Below are positions 18,901-30,442 of a stretch of DNA of 64,000 nt, one piece after another (the first letter of the stretch is position 1; every line of letters starts with the position of its first letter). The notes beneath the pieces are model-generated. The model was not told the origin of the DNA, made no database searches, and saw nothing but the letters and a program-made list of their open reading frames with translations. The DNA is from Pythium myriotylum (lineage: Eukaryota; Oomycota; Peronosporomycetes; Pythiales; Pythiaceae): positions 2,666,001-2,730,000 of the forward strand of contig JALJCQ010000017.1 of NCBI GenBank assembly GCA_023091665.1, written 5' to 3'. Position numbers and translations under genes: made by a program.

Positions 18901-21132
18901 CGAAGCAATGAGCTGGTCAGATCGACTACCTGTCGATGTCTTCAAGCTAGATCCAATCTCGCTGACATTTCTCCCAAAATCGTCGAGGGGTTCAAATAGT
19001 CTGCTCTGGTACTCACGCAACTTGTCTTCAGGCACAGCGACGGAATGACCATTGCCTGTGGTAAATCCTTTTGAGACAACCCCATCGAATACTGGGCTTT
19101 CGACATGGATAGGTAAGGTCTCTGAATTCCCGATGGAATTTTGCAAGTCTTGAGCAAATTTCATCTGATACTCACGAAGTTTCTCACGTGAGATGGGGAT
19201 GGTTCGGCCACTTGCGGATGAGAAACCTACACCCGGTTCATGTTCAGGTACTCGATCACTTGAGCCATCCTCGCGCAATATCTTTTGTTCATATTCAAAG
19301 AGTTTCTCCTTTGAAATTGGGATTTGCTTTCCACTTCCAGTGAAGAACCCAGCTGAAACAGAGTTTGACTCAGCTTGACTTGTATCCGGATCCAACTCAC
19401 CAGCACACTGAGTTGACTGGGAGATATCCTCGGCCAGCAGTTTTTCATACTTGTTCAAGTATTTCTGGGAAATAGAAATTTGTGCGCCTCGACCTGTCGC
19501 GAAAGCACCTAACGCTGACTCCTTTGCTGCACTCTGGCTAAGAGTCGTGACTCGCCCATCTTGAAATTCTCGAGTATACCTGAGCAGTTTGTCCAGAGAT
19601 ACGTGCGCCCTCAATCCGGATCCGGTCTGAAAACTGCTGCTAACGTGTGGGCTTGGAGTCACGTGGTCACGTTGTACACGTTCAGATGATTCTGTTGTGC
19701 CACCGACCGAATCGTGTTCTTCTTCTTGATCACTGGAAGTATTGTCCACGAGATGGTCTTCAGCAAATAAACGGCTCGCAATGGCTTTGAGTCGATCTTC
19801 GGGGATTACAACGGTGCGCCCAGATGCAGTCTGGAAGCCAGACGTTGCAGATTCTATCGTTGAAATCGGGGAACATTTACTTCTGTCCAGAGCGCTAACG
19901 GAAGCTTCTGCGCCATCATTGCGATCCGCTGGCACAAAAAGTTCCTGAGCGTACTGCGAGATTCTTTCCTCAGGCACCGATACACTTTTCCCGGCTCCAG
20001 TTTGAAAAGATGTCATTGTCCAGCGATCGCTATTCTGAGGATTAGTCGGCAAACCTTCTCTCTCACTTTTATCGTGATGGCGCGTACCCTTGGTTCTTGG
20101 TATTGAGTCCGAATCAACACGGAATGAATTTTTCAAGGACGATGAATTCTCGTCTGCAAAAAGAAACGATTCATACTTTGCCAAGGCACCTGGAGCCAGC
20201 TGGATTTTTCTGCCACTGCCAGTCATAAAGCCATTCGACGATACTTCTGTGCATTCACTCACAACGCTTGAAAACGATAACCGCCGCGGGTCAATTACGG
20301 GAGCACGATCCGAAGTGTTTGGAGCGAAGGTCGTGATACCATCATCTTCAGCTGGAAATGGTCTCTCCGAACTGACATCAAGATCTGAAACAAAGCTCAT
20401 CTCGTAATCACGGACCCGCTTGCGAGAGACTAGAAGCGATCGCCCCGAACCCGTCGAGAAAGCTGATGGGACTCTTTCATCTTGACTGGCCACTAGTGGT
20501 AATCGAGACCTCTCTTCTGTTGTCACGACAGCCGCGGCAGTATCTGGACTTGTTGACCTGGCAGTATCTGGACTTGTTGGTCCTGCCGACGATGTATACG
20601 GGACTCCGAATGCTTCAGTAGTCGAAACACATTTCTCAGGTATGGGACTTAAGGATTTGGCATTTGTGCGTTCCAAGGCTGACAAGATCTTGGTAATGTC
20701 GCCATCTTCCTCGCGTGAGCTCTCTTGGGTGTCGCTATAGTTGCTGCTTGCACCAACGCCGTCGAACGAGAGCAACTGCGTCACGACTATCTCCTGTGTC
20801 TGCGTTGGTAGATCACCTGGAAGCGGTGCAGGTGGGGCCTCGATGTCTCGTCGGCCCTCATTTGCGGTCTGAACTCGTCTTCGTTTTTTGCCTCTCGACT
20901 GGGTGGACGAGGCCTGCGAGAGCTCGGACAACTGGCTCAGCTCGACCTGGCTGTTCGTGACATTCCTGCGGCGCCGCGTCATCGGTGCTTCGTCCGCGCA
21001 GAGTCTCCCCACTGCGGCGTCTTCCACGCTCCAAATCGTCATCGCCGTGTCGAAATCTTGCTCGAAAACCTCGAGATGGGCCGTCCACGGGAGCCCCGAC
21101 GCCCCTTTCACAGGTACCAGCGGACGCACCAT
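15972..21132 (-). CDS. BRCA2: BRCA2 homologue, nine BRC repeats, frame disrupted
   Basis: Two overlapping frames: 17794-21132 (ATG 21132, 1112 aa) and 15972-17837 (about 621 aa). The first holds nine BRC repeats (start near residues 224, 301, 375, 432, 500, 543, 595, 637, 689), each with the FxTGSGR...KLxxYxxxLF pattern that binds RAD51. It then holds the BRCA2 helical domain (FVEAMRISYSMLIAERN; WKLATLELRSPRYLLG; KKILNRDANAASCMVL). The second holds the OB-fold region (WYGVYAMPDPDL, LHINSTRPVHGDTRLG, MKIATWSATLQN). The family loads RAD51 at DNA breaks. The frame change falls at the helical-domain/OB1 border, where the usual LTDGWY is reduced to LTWY. Either a 46-nt intron (17877-17922, GTGGCA...CATAG) or a frameshifting deletion explains it. 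Confidence 0.9.
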
Positions 21133-21445
21133 CGCGTGATCTTGCGTATCCAGCTGCGTGGCGATCTGTTAGATCAATATTCGTAGCGAAATCCCCGGAG
21201 AACGAGGTCTTCGTTTCCTTTGTCAACGGCAGGTTTCCCCACCCGCCCCAGTTGCATTCCCACCGACCGGCCTCCCGCGCAAATTGACCGAGACCATCAC
21301 TCCTTCGGACGACATTTCGAAGCCCAAAATGGCGTGGACAACACCATATCGTGCTTCCATGTTGTGTGAAGGTTGCGCGAGCGTCTGTTTGGGTGGTGCA
21401 GTGGAGTGAGCGGCTCACAGAACAGCTCACGGGGAAGCGACCAAA
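21133..21445. promoter_or_regulatory. Divergent promoter between BRCA2 and NDUFA1
   Basis: 313 bp between the two start codons. No repeat or shared motif was seen, and the CACACTA sites of the other divergent promoters are absent. Confidence 0.4.
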
Positions 21446-21743
21446 ATGCCGTGGCAAATCGTTCCGGGTCTCGCGGTCATCTCGGTCGCGTTCACCGCCA
21501 TGGGCGTCGGCTTCGGCGCCGTCAACAAGTGGCAGTTCCGTCGTGAGCACCAGGTGCGACCCCCTCGCGATTTCCCCTCGAGGAGCTCCCGTCGTCTAAC
21601 ACAGCGATTATTTACATATCGCACTTTGAACTGAACAACAGGCCAAGATCCACTTGCTCACAGACTGGGATCGATGGATGGACGAGCGTGACCGCAAGTT
21701 AATCGCGAAAGCAGCTGCAGAGGCAGCAGCAGCGAAACAATAG
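21446..21743 (+). CDS. NDUFA1: Complex I subunit NDUFA1 (MWFE)
   Basis: Exons 21446-21553 and 21642-21743; the 88-nt intron 21554-21641 has a GTGCGA donor and ends ACAACAG. The 69-aa protein starts MPWQIVPGLAVISVAFTAMG, a membrane anchor with the conserved PGL of human NDUFA1. The second exon gives W-x-x-W-M-D-E-R-D-R, matching the MERDR motif of the family, then an Ala-rich tail. NDUFA1 is a small single-pass subunit needed to build mitochondrial complex I. Length (human 70 aa) and motif order agree well. The two exons are too short to have been called as one open frame. Confidence 0.88.
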
Positions 21744-22804
21744 CGGAGTGCCGAGCGTGGTGCATCGAGGCAGCAGGGGTTGCGGAATTGTCCGCTTTGA
21801 GGGACACGATAACCGCGACGAGTCCCCCCCAGTTTGATGAATCCCGGCTTGGCTGTATCATCTGGAGATTGATAAAGAGACAAGTACACCGTTATTATGC
21901 GATCACCGTCTCGCAAAGTTGTGCCAACGACAGCATCAGGTGGATAACGGAGTCCGTGCTAGTTTCTACTACTCGAGGCAGACTGCTGTGCAAAATCTGA
22001 TAAGGGCATGCCGTGGCCGCGACGGTATAGCGCAAATGGAGCGATCTCGCCTTGCCTGGACGTACTGGTGTACCTGATTGGGGTATCCCATCCGTCAGAT
22101 TGAGACAGACCAGACGATCTGGATCGTTGTTCCTTGGCAACGTTGCTTCTCAGAGGACACTCCTGGAGCTTGGTAGACCAACTTGAAAGGCCGGGCCGGA
22201 CAGGCATCGCCAGATCTTTATGATGCATGTGCCGTGTCATCAGGCTGAGTGAGGATAAGTTTTCTCGTTAGTGTAGCCAAGTCACCGCAACTGCGCAATC
22301 GTGCAGTTAAGAGATGAGGGAGGGGGTCTTTCTCAAGTCCTACAGGATACCTTGAGGTGCTCGATGTCGTATCAAGCTTGGCATAACTCTTCGCATTAAG
22401 CACTCTTAACAAGCTGACTCATGCCATCTTCAGTCGTCGCATAGTTGGGTCCCGAGTCCCTCGACAGAGATAAAACACCACGAGATGCTTCAGTGCGTAT
22501 GTCTGTAGAATCGAGATGATCATAAGTTTATATCCAGATACCGAACTCCTCTCCTCCTCCCTCTCTCTGCTATCCCACGCTGACGCAGTTTCGGTCAACC
22601 AAGCGACTGCGTGGGGTGACCTATCGAACTAGTGACTAGCGAAGTCCTGCCCCTTGCAACGATACATATCCTCTTCTCCCTCTCTCTCTCTTCCAGCCCT
22701 TGAGTCTCATCTCGTCCGTGGCGGCAGCGCAGTTTCTCGCCGAGAAACTGTCCCACGCCACCTCATATTCAAGGGCTTGCACGACATGCAAAAGCGACGA
22801 GCTC
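21744..22804. other. Intergenic, about 1.06 kb, nothing coding recognised
   Basis: Contains several short frames on both strands without domains. CT-rich tracts lie near 22544-22572 and 22677-22693. The region between NDUFA1 and the CNBP-like gene (both 3' ends face it) may include long 3' flanks. No repeat was identified. Confidence 0.5.
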
Positions 22805-23257
22805 TTAGGCCGAAACTGGCGCGTTCGTGCAGTTGCGAGCCCAGTGACCGGTGCCACCGCACTGGAAGCACTTCTCCGTGGACGCGCCTGTGTCCTCCGG
22901 GCAGTCGCGGCGGAGGTGGCCAGTCTGGCCGCAGCCGTGGCACTTGCGGCTCTCGCGGAGGTCCTCCGGGCAGTCGCGGCGCAGGTGGCCGACGTTACCA
23001 CAGTTGTGGCACTTGGGCGGCTGGGCCTCCTCCGGGCAGTCGCGGCGCAGGTGGCCGACGTTGCCGCAGTTGTGGCAGGCGCGGCCACCGCCGAAGCCGC
23101 CAACGTTCGAGGGGCAGTCGCGCTTCAAGTGGCCAGTCTTGCCGCAGCCGAAGCAGGCGCCGCCGGTGAAGCCATCGGCCGGGGCCTCCGGGCAGTCGCG
23201 GCGGAGGTGGCCCGTGTTGCCGCAGTTGTGGCACTTGCGCTGGTCGGCGGCGTCCAT
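22805..23257 (-). CDS. CNBP-like zinc-knuckle protein, six CCHC motifs
   Basis: 150 aa from ATG 23257. Six CX2CX4HX4C knuckles in a row: CHNCGNTGHLRRDC, CFGCGKTGHLKRDC, two identical CHNCGNVGHLRRDC, CHGCGQTGHLRRDC and CFQCGGTGHWARNC, joined by short Pro/Glu or Gly linkers. This is the CNBP/Byr3/GIS2 architecture, a cytoplasmic single-strand nucleic-acid binder linked to translation and G-rich RNA. No RGG box is present. The third and fourth knuckles are identical and almost identical in DNA, showing recent internal duplication. A CT-rich tract lies just upstream (23302-23320). Confidence 0.92.
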   Translation of the reverse strand: MDAADQRKCHNCGNTGHLRRDCPEAPADGFTGGACFGCGKTGHLKRDCPSNVGGFGGGRACHNCGNVGHLRRDCPEEAQPPKCHNCGNVGHLRRDCPEDLRESRKCHGCGQTGHLRRDCPEDTGASTEKCFQCGGTGHWARNCTNAPVSA

Positions 23258-23878
23258 AGTGTTGTCCTAGTCTGCAATCCAGAGCGATTCGTGAGCACCG
23301 AGATCTCTCTCTCTCTCTCGTCGTGTCCAAGGGACTTGAAGCTGCCTCACCTTGAGCGATGATTCTCACGAGTGACCAGCAAAGACCCCCTGGGTGGCCA
23401 TGAGCCGAGCATGGAAGTTGGAACGAAGGGGTCCAGAAGGTTTTTTACCGGTCGAAAAAACCTCGCGTGGAGAGGCGCGCGAGAGACAGAGACACGGCGC
23501 TTCGCGAGGAGGGGCGACGTACTCGATTGCTCTTGGCTGGTGACTGGAACGGCGGAAACATGATGATTTGTTGCGAGACGAACGAGACACCGAGCGGGAG
23601 GCCCGCCGGTCGGCCGCGCACGAGGAGGAGGACTTGAAGTCACCAGTTGACCACTCAATACTATCAGCAACGCGACTCGGGAGGAGAGGGGAAGCCACCG
23701 CCACGCCCATCAGCCGCATCCAGCAGGAGGATCCAGGCTCCATCTCGCGCGCTCTCTCCCGGCGGAGGACGGGTCACTCCTCCTCTTTTCCGGACGGACC
23801 TTGGTTCAACGTGGGGGGCCTCCACCCAATCCAGTTCTTCGATTTTCGCAGGAACACTGGAAACAACCCAGGAATGGG
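23258..23878. other. Intergenic between CNBP-like and LMF genes
   Basis: 621 bp. It must hold the CNBP promoter (minus strand) and the LMF 3' flank. A CT run lies at 23302-23320. A plus-strand frame at 23568-24272 crosses into the LMF coding sequence and looks like a shadow. Confidence 0.5.
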
Positions 23879-26208
23879 TTATTCCAATTTCGACTTGGGT
23901 CTTTGGGTGATGGAAAAGGATATGGGTACACTCGGAACGAGCGCTTGGGCAATCACCAGGGCACCGGATGCGAGCATCAGCGAGGAGATCCGAGGCCACG
24001 TGACGAGATACTGGAGCGTGTGGCAGGCCCACGAGCGTACTGGAGAGGCGGTGGGCGATGCGTCGCAGTCGGAAAGCTGTGTGTCGGACGTCGGATCCCG
24101 GCCGAAATGGTGGCTCACGAACTGCGCGACGGACGGATTGCCCTGCTCCAGCGCAGGAATGTACTCGCCGTGGAGAGTACGTGACCACCACGGCGCCGAC
24201 CTGTTGTCGCTGACGATTGATGCAGTCGGGATGGCTCGATTCCATGTAAAGTTGAGGCGCGTGAAATCGTAGTAGTACAGTTGGGCTCGGATCGCCTGTG
24301 GTGGCTCATGTGGGAATGGATCTCGAGAAGTGTCGAGAAGAGCTTTCACGTCGGGAGAGCCGCGAAGCAACTTGTCGATGAGGTGTACAATCCATGGAGC
24401 GCTTTGGTAATTGCCGAGTGCGGCGAACCACATCTGCCAGTCGAGCCGAGGTTGGAATGGCACGTTCACTTTCGGCTCTTCGGCCACCGCGCCTGGTTTG
24501 TAGAAGAACTCGTACGCCTTCCAGGTCGCGCCTCCGTCTGCGGTGCCTTCCAAGATAATCTCGGGTCTCGCTACCACCGAAAAACGCTGACCCTCAACTT
24601 CGTACGTTCCTACACCAGTCATCGTGCGAAAGAGCCCATACGCACTTGCTACGCGCCACTGCGAGGTTGCGTGGTAGGCATCATAAACGAATGGCGGCAA
24701 CGATTGTTGCGTCGGTCGATCGAGAATAGAGAAAGTCAATATGCTTGAGCACAATACCCACCACGACACCATCATTGAGAGCAAGAGGTATGCAGTTGAG
24801 ACAACTCGAGATCTGCCTTGAGGAGCTCGTGCGCTTCGCTCCACAAACCACAACTTGAGTAATTGCCACATCGCGGCAACTGAGGTGATAATTGCTGCGA
24901 AACGAATGAACGGGGAAGAACTTGAGCAATCCAAGCTTGCGTCTCGGCCACGGTGGGTTTGAACCGAATCCAGCACGACAACAAGATTTCTTCCCACTCT
25001 GCGTTTGCGTCTGGAGGAGAAACGCAGCCGCAAGAAAATACTTCCACGAATGTGTACAAACAATAGATACTTGCGAGCGCAAGAGTTGCCCACTTTGTGC
25101 GCCTGTCAAGCTGAAATCGCTGCCATGTCTTGTCAACTTCGTTGAAGAATCGTGATAAGATGGTTTCTCCCGCCTTGCACGGTGCTTGGATCTCCTCAGA
25201 CAGCATCTCAGTTTGCATATCAAGCATTGTGACAGCCATGACAATCGTGAGCAGGTTGAAGAAGTTGTAATTTCCGGTAAGCATGATTAGTATCTGGAGC
25301 ATAATCTGCATCACAGCGCTGAACTGGCGGAGTGGAAGTGACGGCGCAAGGATGAAAAAAGTCCAAGGCCCTTCGAAGAGAAGCGTGGCTGCCACACCGA
25401 GACGGAGAAAAATCGGCTTATCACCAGCGAGTCAGAAACGAGTGTTTACATACTTCGGAGCGCGATCAACTCACCGGAAGTTGGTGGGCGTACCATGCGA
25501 GCGGAAGTGGCAGGGGTTGTGTTGCGAAGTGGTACTCCAGTGCCGTTAGGCCAAGCCACGTAGGACATCCCGACTGAATCTTGACTGCCCCAGACATGAA
25601 CATGAACTTGAAGAAGAGAAATCGCAACGCCCATACAACGGAAGCTGGTGTCTCAAACGTAGTGCTTTTGGTATGCCACCACGGAGCGATCCAAATCGCC
25701 AAGAAACCGACCTCGAGCAAGAAGGAATCCCACTGGAATTGCATAAATGTTTGTCCGCACTGCGTAATGGATAGGTAGGCGAACCACAGAATTGCTAATG
25801 GCAGCGTCGTGCGCCACTTTGCAGAGCATATCGTGAGGAGCGATGTTGTCAACCCGAGCAATGCCAACACTTGCATGGCGAAGCTAGGGGATACTTGTAG
25901 CTCCTCGTGGATCCAGACGGCTGTGGGATACATGGCGATTCGCGCCCATGGAGAGGCCGACCGCAGCTGATCGTTCCGCTGCTTGAGTCGATGGAGAAAG
26001 ACATCTACGGGCTCCAGTCCATCGCTAGTCGCAGGGCCAACGTGAGCAAAGTGGTACACGACCATGCTGCATTCTCGAATGCCACGTACGCGCCATAGAG
26101 ACCTTTGATCTGCCCAGCGATCGAGGCAAACGCAGCGGCATAGATCGCGCCGATCGAGCGCAAGAACGCGTCGCGTGGGAAGCTGAGTCGGTAGTGAGAC
26201 CGGCTCAT
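23879..26208 (-). CDS. Lipase maturation factor (LMF family), frame disrupted
   Basis: Exon 1 26208-26090, intron of 65 nt, exon 2 26024-25475, intron of 58 nt, exon 3 from 25416 to 23879. Joined, about 735 aa with many membrane helices. Visible LMF hallmarks: GQIKGLYG joined by splicing to A-DGLEPVDVFLHRLK, TGNYNFFNLLTIV, ASAYGLFRTMTGVGTYEVEG, YEFFYKPG and PRLDWQMWFAALGNYQ. The family sits in the ER membrane and helps fold secreted lipases. Within exon 3 the reading frame changes near 24890-24910. One frame gives WIAQVLPRSF; a second resumes at FAAIITSVAAMWQLLKLWFVE. No intron of normal size fits, so this is a frameshift or an error. Confidence 0.85.
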
Positions 26209-27453
26209 GAGCTCCTCGTCGCGCTCGCGCGGGTTCCCCGACGGCGGATTGCGACCGTCGTCGGCGAAGATACGGCAAACGTGGACCACACTACGGTAAT
26301 ATTCCCTACGAAGTAATATAAATATTACTTTTGACAAGAGCTGAGACTACTACTTTAGAGTATTACCTTTTCGTCCACAGACAACCGTCACAAAGAGCAA
26401 CAAGGTCAAGCTCTGCCCGGGAGCTGGGATCCCACGTCGCCGTCGTCACTGGAGCTCGCACGCTTGGCGCTCGCCAACGCCTCACCCAGAGTCCTTGGTC
26501 GTTAGAACGGTCTGCAGTAGTATCGATACGGTTCGCGAAGGCTCGAAGGCAGACAGCCCAGGGCGTCGCGGCGCGGCTGCTTGGCCGAGATCCGTTCTCA
26601 GCTCTCGCTCCGGCTCGCCGTCTTGTTCTCCTCCTTCGTGCAGGCATTTGTGCAATCGCTGCTTGGGCAACTAGATCTCAACTAGATCTCAGCTCCTCGG
26701 GGGTCACTTTTTGGTGCTTTGGGCGCAACGGCCGGTCTCACTCGGCACGCGGCTGCCGCCGAGCAGTCCGGCTCGCCCGCGCGTCGGACAGCCCCATCTT
26801 CATGCGCCACGCACGCGACCACCACGGCTTGGACCACGCAACGAGCCGGTCTGGGCCAGCCACCCACGGGGGCATTTGCTCGCAGCGTCACGCTCGGCGA
26901 TGATGGCGGCGCCCATATTGAAGTTACCCTCCTGTTTAAAACAGTTTGCCGGGGCCATTTCCAACACTCCGATACAATCCTAGAGGAATTCCGACTGTTG
27001 GAAACGATGATTCGGCAGGGGCTCGTATTGGAGTCAGGGGTAGGTTTGAACCATCGTGGCCGTTACGAGTCGTCCGTGGTGACGCGCCCAGTTTCATTCC
27101 GTGGCTTTGTGACGAGGCAGCGTCATCGATTGGCTGGAAGTACCACCAAATCGACCAATCGGATCGCTTGCAATCTGAAGTCGGCTTTTCTCTGGCCAAA
27201 CGACCTCTCAACCGGATCTCTGGCGTCGTTTGACGTCCGGGAAGTCACGTCGCGTGTACAGTACCCGCTCATCAAGCCAATGGATCTTCGGCAGCTCCTC
27301 ACCTCTCCGCACTGTCGCGTCGCTGGCGCGAACCTCCCTCTCTTTCGGTCGGGAAGGGAGCGATCTTGAGCTTGAGAGTCATAGTGCAATTTGCCTACCA
27401 CCACCCAGAGCTCCTTCCCCGTCGCTCCCTCCCCTTCCTCTTCTCCTGCCAAG
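26209..27453. other. Intergenic, 1.25 kb, with an 11-bp tandem duplication
   Basis: The starts of LMF (minus) and PEPCK (plus) face away from this stretch, so both promoters are here. ACTAGATCTCA is repeated head to tail at 26670-26680 and 26681-26691. Open frames of up to 216 codons exist, but none has a recognisable domain or consistent frame. Confidence 0.5.
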
Positions 27454-29154
27454 ATGTTCACCTCGGCTCTGCGTGCGTCGCTCCGCATCCAGCGCCAGAG
27501 CGTGCTGGCCTCGGCCGCGCGCTTCGGCTCGCCCCTGCAGGCCAAGCACGCGCTCTTCTCCACGCGCGCGGCCGCGCTCGGTCTCGAGAAGTTTGGCATC
27601 ACCAACTCGAAGACCAAGGTCTTCCAGAACCTGAGCTACGACGAGATCGCCGCCCACGAAGAGGCCAACAAGGAAGGCCAGTTCCTCAGGAACGGCACCT
27701 ACACGATTGACACGGGCAAGTTCACGGGCCGCTCGCCCAAGGACAAGTACTTCGTGGACCAGGCGCCGTCCAACAAGAACATTTGGTGGGGCGACATCAA
27801 CCAGCCGATCAAGCCGGAGGTCTTCGATGCCCTCTACGACAAGGTCACGGGCCACTACGCCCAGGCCGAGAAGGTCTACGTCTTCGATGGCTACTGCGGT
27901 GCCAACCCCAACTCGCGCAAGAAGGTGCGCTTCATCACGGAGCTCGCGTGGCAGCACCACTTCGTGACCAACATGTTCATCCGCCCGCAAACCAAGGAGG
28001 AGATCGAGAACTTCGAGCCGGACTTCACCATCGTCAACGCTTGCCGCGTGACCAACGAGGACTACAAGAAGCACGGCCTCAACTCGGAGGTCTTCGTCGG
28101 CTTCAACATTGAGAAGAACGTCGCCGTCATTGGTGGCACCTGGTACGGTGGTGAGATGAAGAAGGGCATCTTCTCCATGATGAACTACTGGCTCCCGCTT
28201 GAGGGCATCATGGCGATGCACTGCTCGGCCAACAAGGGCAAGAACGGCGACACCGCCCTCTTCTTCGGTCTCTCGGGTACCGGCAAGACCACGCTCTCGG
28301 CTGACCCGCACCGCTACCTCATTGGTGACGATGAGCACGGTTGGGATGACGAAGGCATCTTCAACTTCGAGGGTGGCTGCTACGCCAAGACCATCAACCT
28401 CAGCCGTGAGAACGAGCCGGACATCTACAACGCAATCAAGCGCGATGCTCTCCTCGAGAACACCTTCGTGACGGAGAACAACGAGCCGGACTACTACAAC
28501 ACGTCCAAGACCGAGAACGGCCGTGTGTCGTACCCGATCTACCACATCCCGAACTTCGAGCCGACCTCGAGCGGTGGCCACCCGAGCAACATCGTCTTCT
28601 TGACGTGCGATGCCTACGGCGTCCTCCCGCCGGTGTCCAAGCTCAGCGACGGCCAGGCCATGTACCACTTCCTTTCGGGTTACACCGCCAAGGTCGCTGG
28701 TACCGAGCGTGGTGTGACGGAGCCGACGGCCACCTTCAGCGCTTGCTTCGGTGCGGCCTTCCTGCCGCTCCACCCGACCAAGTACGCTGACTTGCTCCAG
28801 CAGAAGCTCCAGAAGCACAAGACCTCGGTGTACCTCGTCAACACGGGCTGGACCGGCGGAGGCTACGGTGTCGGCAAGCGCATGAGCATCAAGGACACGC
28901 GTGCGTGCATTGACGCGATCCTTGACGGCTCGATCAAGTCGTCCAAGTTCAACAAGGACCCGATCTTTGGCTTCGATGTGCCGGTCGAGCTCGGCGCCGT
29001 GCCGAAGAACGTGCTGAACCCGCGCGAGGCCTGGAGCGACAAGAGCGCGTACGACGCGACGGCCAAGAAGCTTGCGCAGATGTTCCAGAAGAACTTCGCC
29101 AAGTACGTGTCCAAGGACCACACGGACTACTCGAGCTTCGGCCCCAAGCTGTAA
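27454..29154 (+). CDS. PCK1: ATP-dependent phosphoenolpyruvate carboxykinase
   Basis: Intronless, 566 aa from ATG 27454. The first 30 residues are Arg/Ser/Ala-rich without acids ([20 protein letters not shown]), a likely mitochondrial presequence. The rest is full-length PckA. It contains [14 protein letters not shown], the Mn/oxaloacetate region [11 protein letters not shown], the P-loop [33 protein letters not shown] and [16 protein letters not shown]. It converts oxaloacetate and ATP to phosphoenolpyruvate and CO2, the entry step of gluconeogenesis. The bacterial/plant/fungal ATP type is clear; the GTP-type signature is absent. The strongly biased codons (AAG, AAC, ATC, CTC) suggest a highly expressed gene. 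The frame is open upstream to 27391 without ATG. Confidence 0.95.
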   Translation: MFTSALRASLRIQRQSVLASAARFGSPLQAKHALFSTRAAALGLEKFGITNSKTKVFQNLSYDEIAAHEEANKEGQFLRNGTYTIDTGKFTGRSPKDKYFVDQAPSNKNIWWGDINQPIKPEVFDALYDKVTGHYAQAEKVYVFDGYCGANPNSRKKVRFITELAWQHHFVTNMFIRPQTKEEIENFEPDFTIVNACRVTNEDYKKHGLNSEVFVGFNIEKNVAVIGGTWYGGEMKKGIFSMMNYWLPLEGIMAMHCSANKGKNGDTALFFGLSGTGKTTLSADPHRYLIGDDEHGWDDEGIFNFEGGCYAKTINLSRENEPDIYNAIKRDALLENTFVTENNEPDYYNTSKTENGRVSYPIYHIPNFEPTSSGGHPSNIVFLTCDAYGVLPPVSKLSDGQAMYHFLSGYTAKVAGTERGVTEPTATFSACFGAAFLPLHPTKYADLLQQKLQKHKTSVYLVNTGWTGGGYGVGKRMSIKDTRACIDAILDGSIKSSKFNKDPIFGFDVPVELGAVPKNVLNPREAWSDKSAYDATAKKLAQMFQKNFAKYVSKDHTDYSSFGPKL

Positions 29155-29598
29155 GCGATTTGCGATTAGCGTCTCGGCGCGAGAATCGGAAGCGCCGATG
29201 GACCCGTGCTTGGAAGTCTCTCTACCCAGTAGAGTCGCTGTATGTATGCTCTCGAATCCCACACCCTCTCCGGGGCGAGCCATTGAAGACGAGTAGTCGA
29301 TGCAGAGCCAACTAGCCCCGTGAACATGACCCTGTAATTATCATAGAGCTCTTCATTTCGGTGAACCCATTTTGGCCCCCAGAGATCTTTTCCGTCTACA
29401 GATGTCTCTACTGACAAAGATACCCACAGTAGTCACCTATGTGGACCACGTCATTCCCGGGCTCCCATGCAACGACGGTTCCTGGGTGATGACAAATATG
29501 GCACGCCTTCCTCCACTCCACTGCGACCTCCAAGGCCATTTGTGGACCATTGAGACCGAGAAAGTTGCGTTGAGACACCAGACGTTCTCACTGGTACG
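29155..29598. other. Intergenic between PEPCK and ARL6
   Basis: 444 bp holding the PEPCK 3' flank and ARL6 promoter. No repeat or coding signal seen. Confidence 0.5.
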
Positions 29599-30306
29599 AT
29601 GGGGCTCTTCAAGCAGCTCGCGAACGCTCTGGGCATGAAGAAGACCGAGGTGCGGATCCTCGTGGTCGGGCTCGACAACAGCGGCAAGACGACGCTCGTC
29701 AACCACCTCAAGCCCAAGAAGTCGCAGGCTCGCGAGGTCGTGCCGACGATCGGCTTCCAGGTCGAAGAGTTCACCAAGTCGAACCTCAACTTCACGGTCT
29801 TCGACATGTCCGGACAGAGTCGGTACCGCAGTCTCTGGGAGAACTACTACAGCGACGTGCAAGCCGTCATCTACGTGCTCGACTCGACCGATACGATCCG
29901 GATGTGCGTCGCCAAGGTGTGTTGGTGGTGCTACGTCTCCTTGTATCGAGTCTGTGTTTGGATATGTGAGATGTTGTGGCGATCGTAGGACGAGTTAGAG
30001 CAGCTCATTGAGCACAAGGAGCTCGCGGGGAAGAAGATTCCGATTCTCTTCTTCGCCAACAAGATGGATCTCTCGCACGCACTAACACCCGTCGAGTGTA
30101 TGGAGCAACTGGAACTGGACAAGCTTCCAGGGAAAACATGGCACATCACGTGAGTGCTATTATGCCCGAATAGGATATTTCGTGTTTACCTCTCATTGAC
30201 AATTGCGGTCATATGTAGAGCGAGCAACGCGATCACAGGACGAGGCGTGGAAGAAGGTATCGCCTGGCTTGCAGAGCAGTTTGCGAAGGCCAAGTCGCGA
30301 AAGTAG
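29599..30306 (+). CDS. ARL6: ARF-like GTPase ARL6 (BBS3)
   Basis: Exons 29599-29916, 29989-30149 and 30219-30306; introns of 72 and 69 nt. Product 188 aa against 186 in human ARL6. G-boxes: GLDNSGKTTL (P-loop), the G3 motif DMSGQSRYRSLWENYY and NKMDL, with SN(A) near the C-terminus. DMSGQ instead of the common DVGGQ is the ARL6 hallmark, and ILFFANKMDLSHALTPVE follows the human sequence closely. ARL6-GTP recruits the BBSome coat to membranes at the ciliary base, which fits an organism with flagellated zoospores. It lies tail to tail with CFAP20, 136 bp apart. Confidence 0.94.
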
Positions 30307-30442
30307 GGTCGCGAAAGTAATCTCGTTCGATAAACTCTGAAAATGAACTCATGCTGAAAAGGATGAGACTTCTGGATGTTAGATAGTATACAAGACCGTC
30401 CAAATGTATTTCGCTTGATTGAGGATATCTGAGTGATACTTC

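Noticed and set aside
23568..24272. 234-codon plus-strand frame
   Set aside because: Overlaps the LMF coding exon and shows no domain; the minus strand explains the sequence.
26719..27369. 216-codon frame upstream of PEPCK
   Set aside because: No domain, no good ATG context, and overlapping frames of equal quality on the other strand.
27379..29283. 634-codon frame antisense to PEPCK
   Set aside because: Stop-free antisense frames arise from strong C/G-ending codon bias; composition is Arg/Val-rich without domain, and the sense strand is a complete PEPCK.
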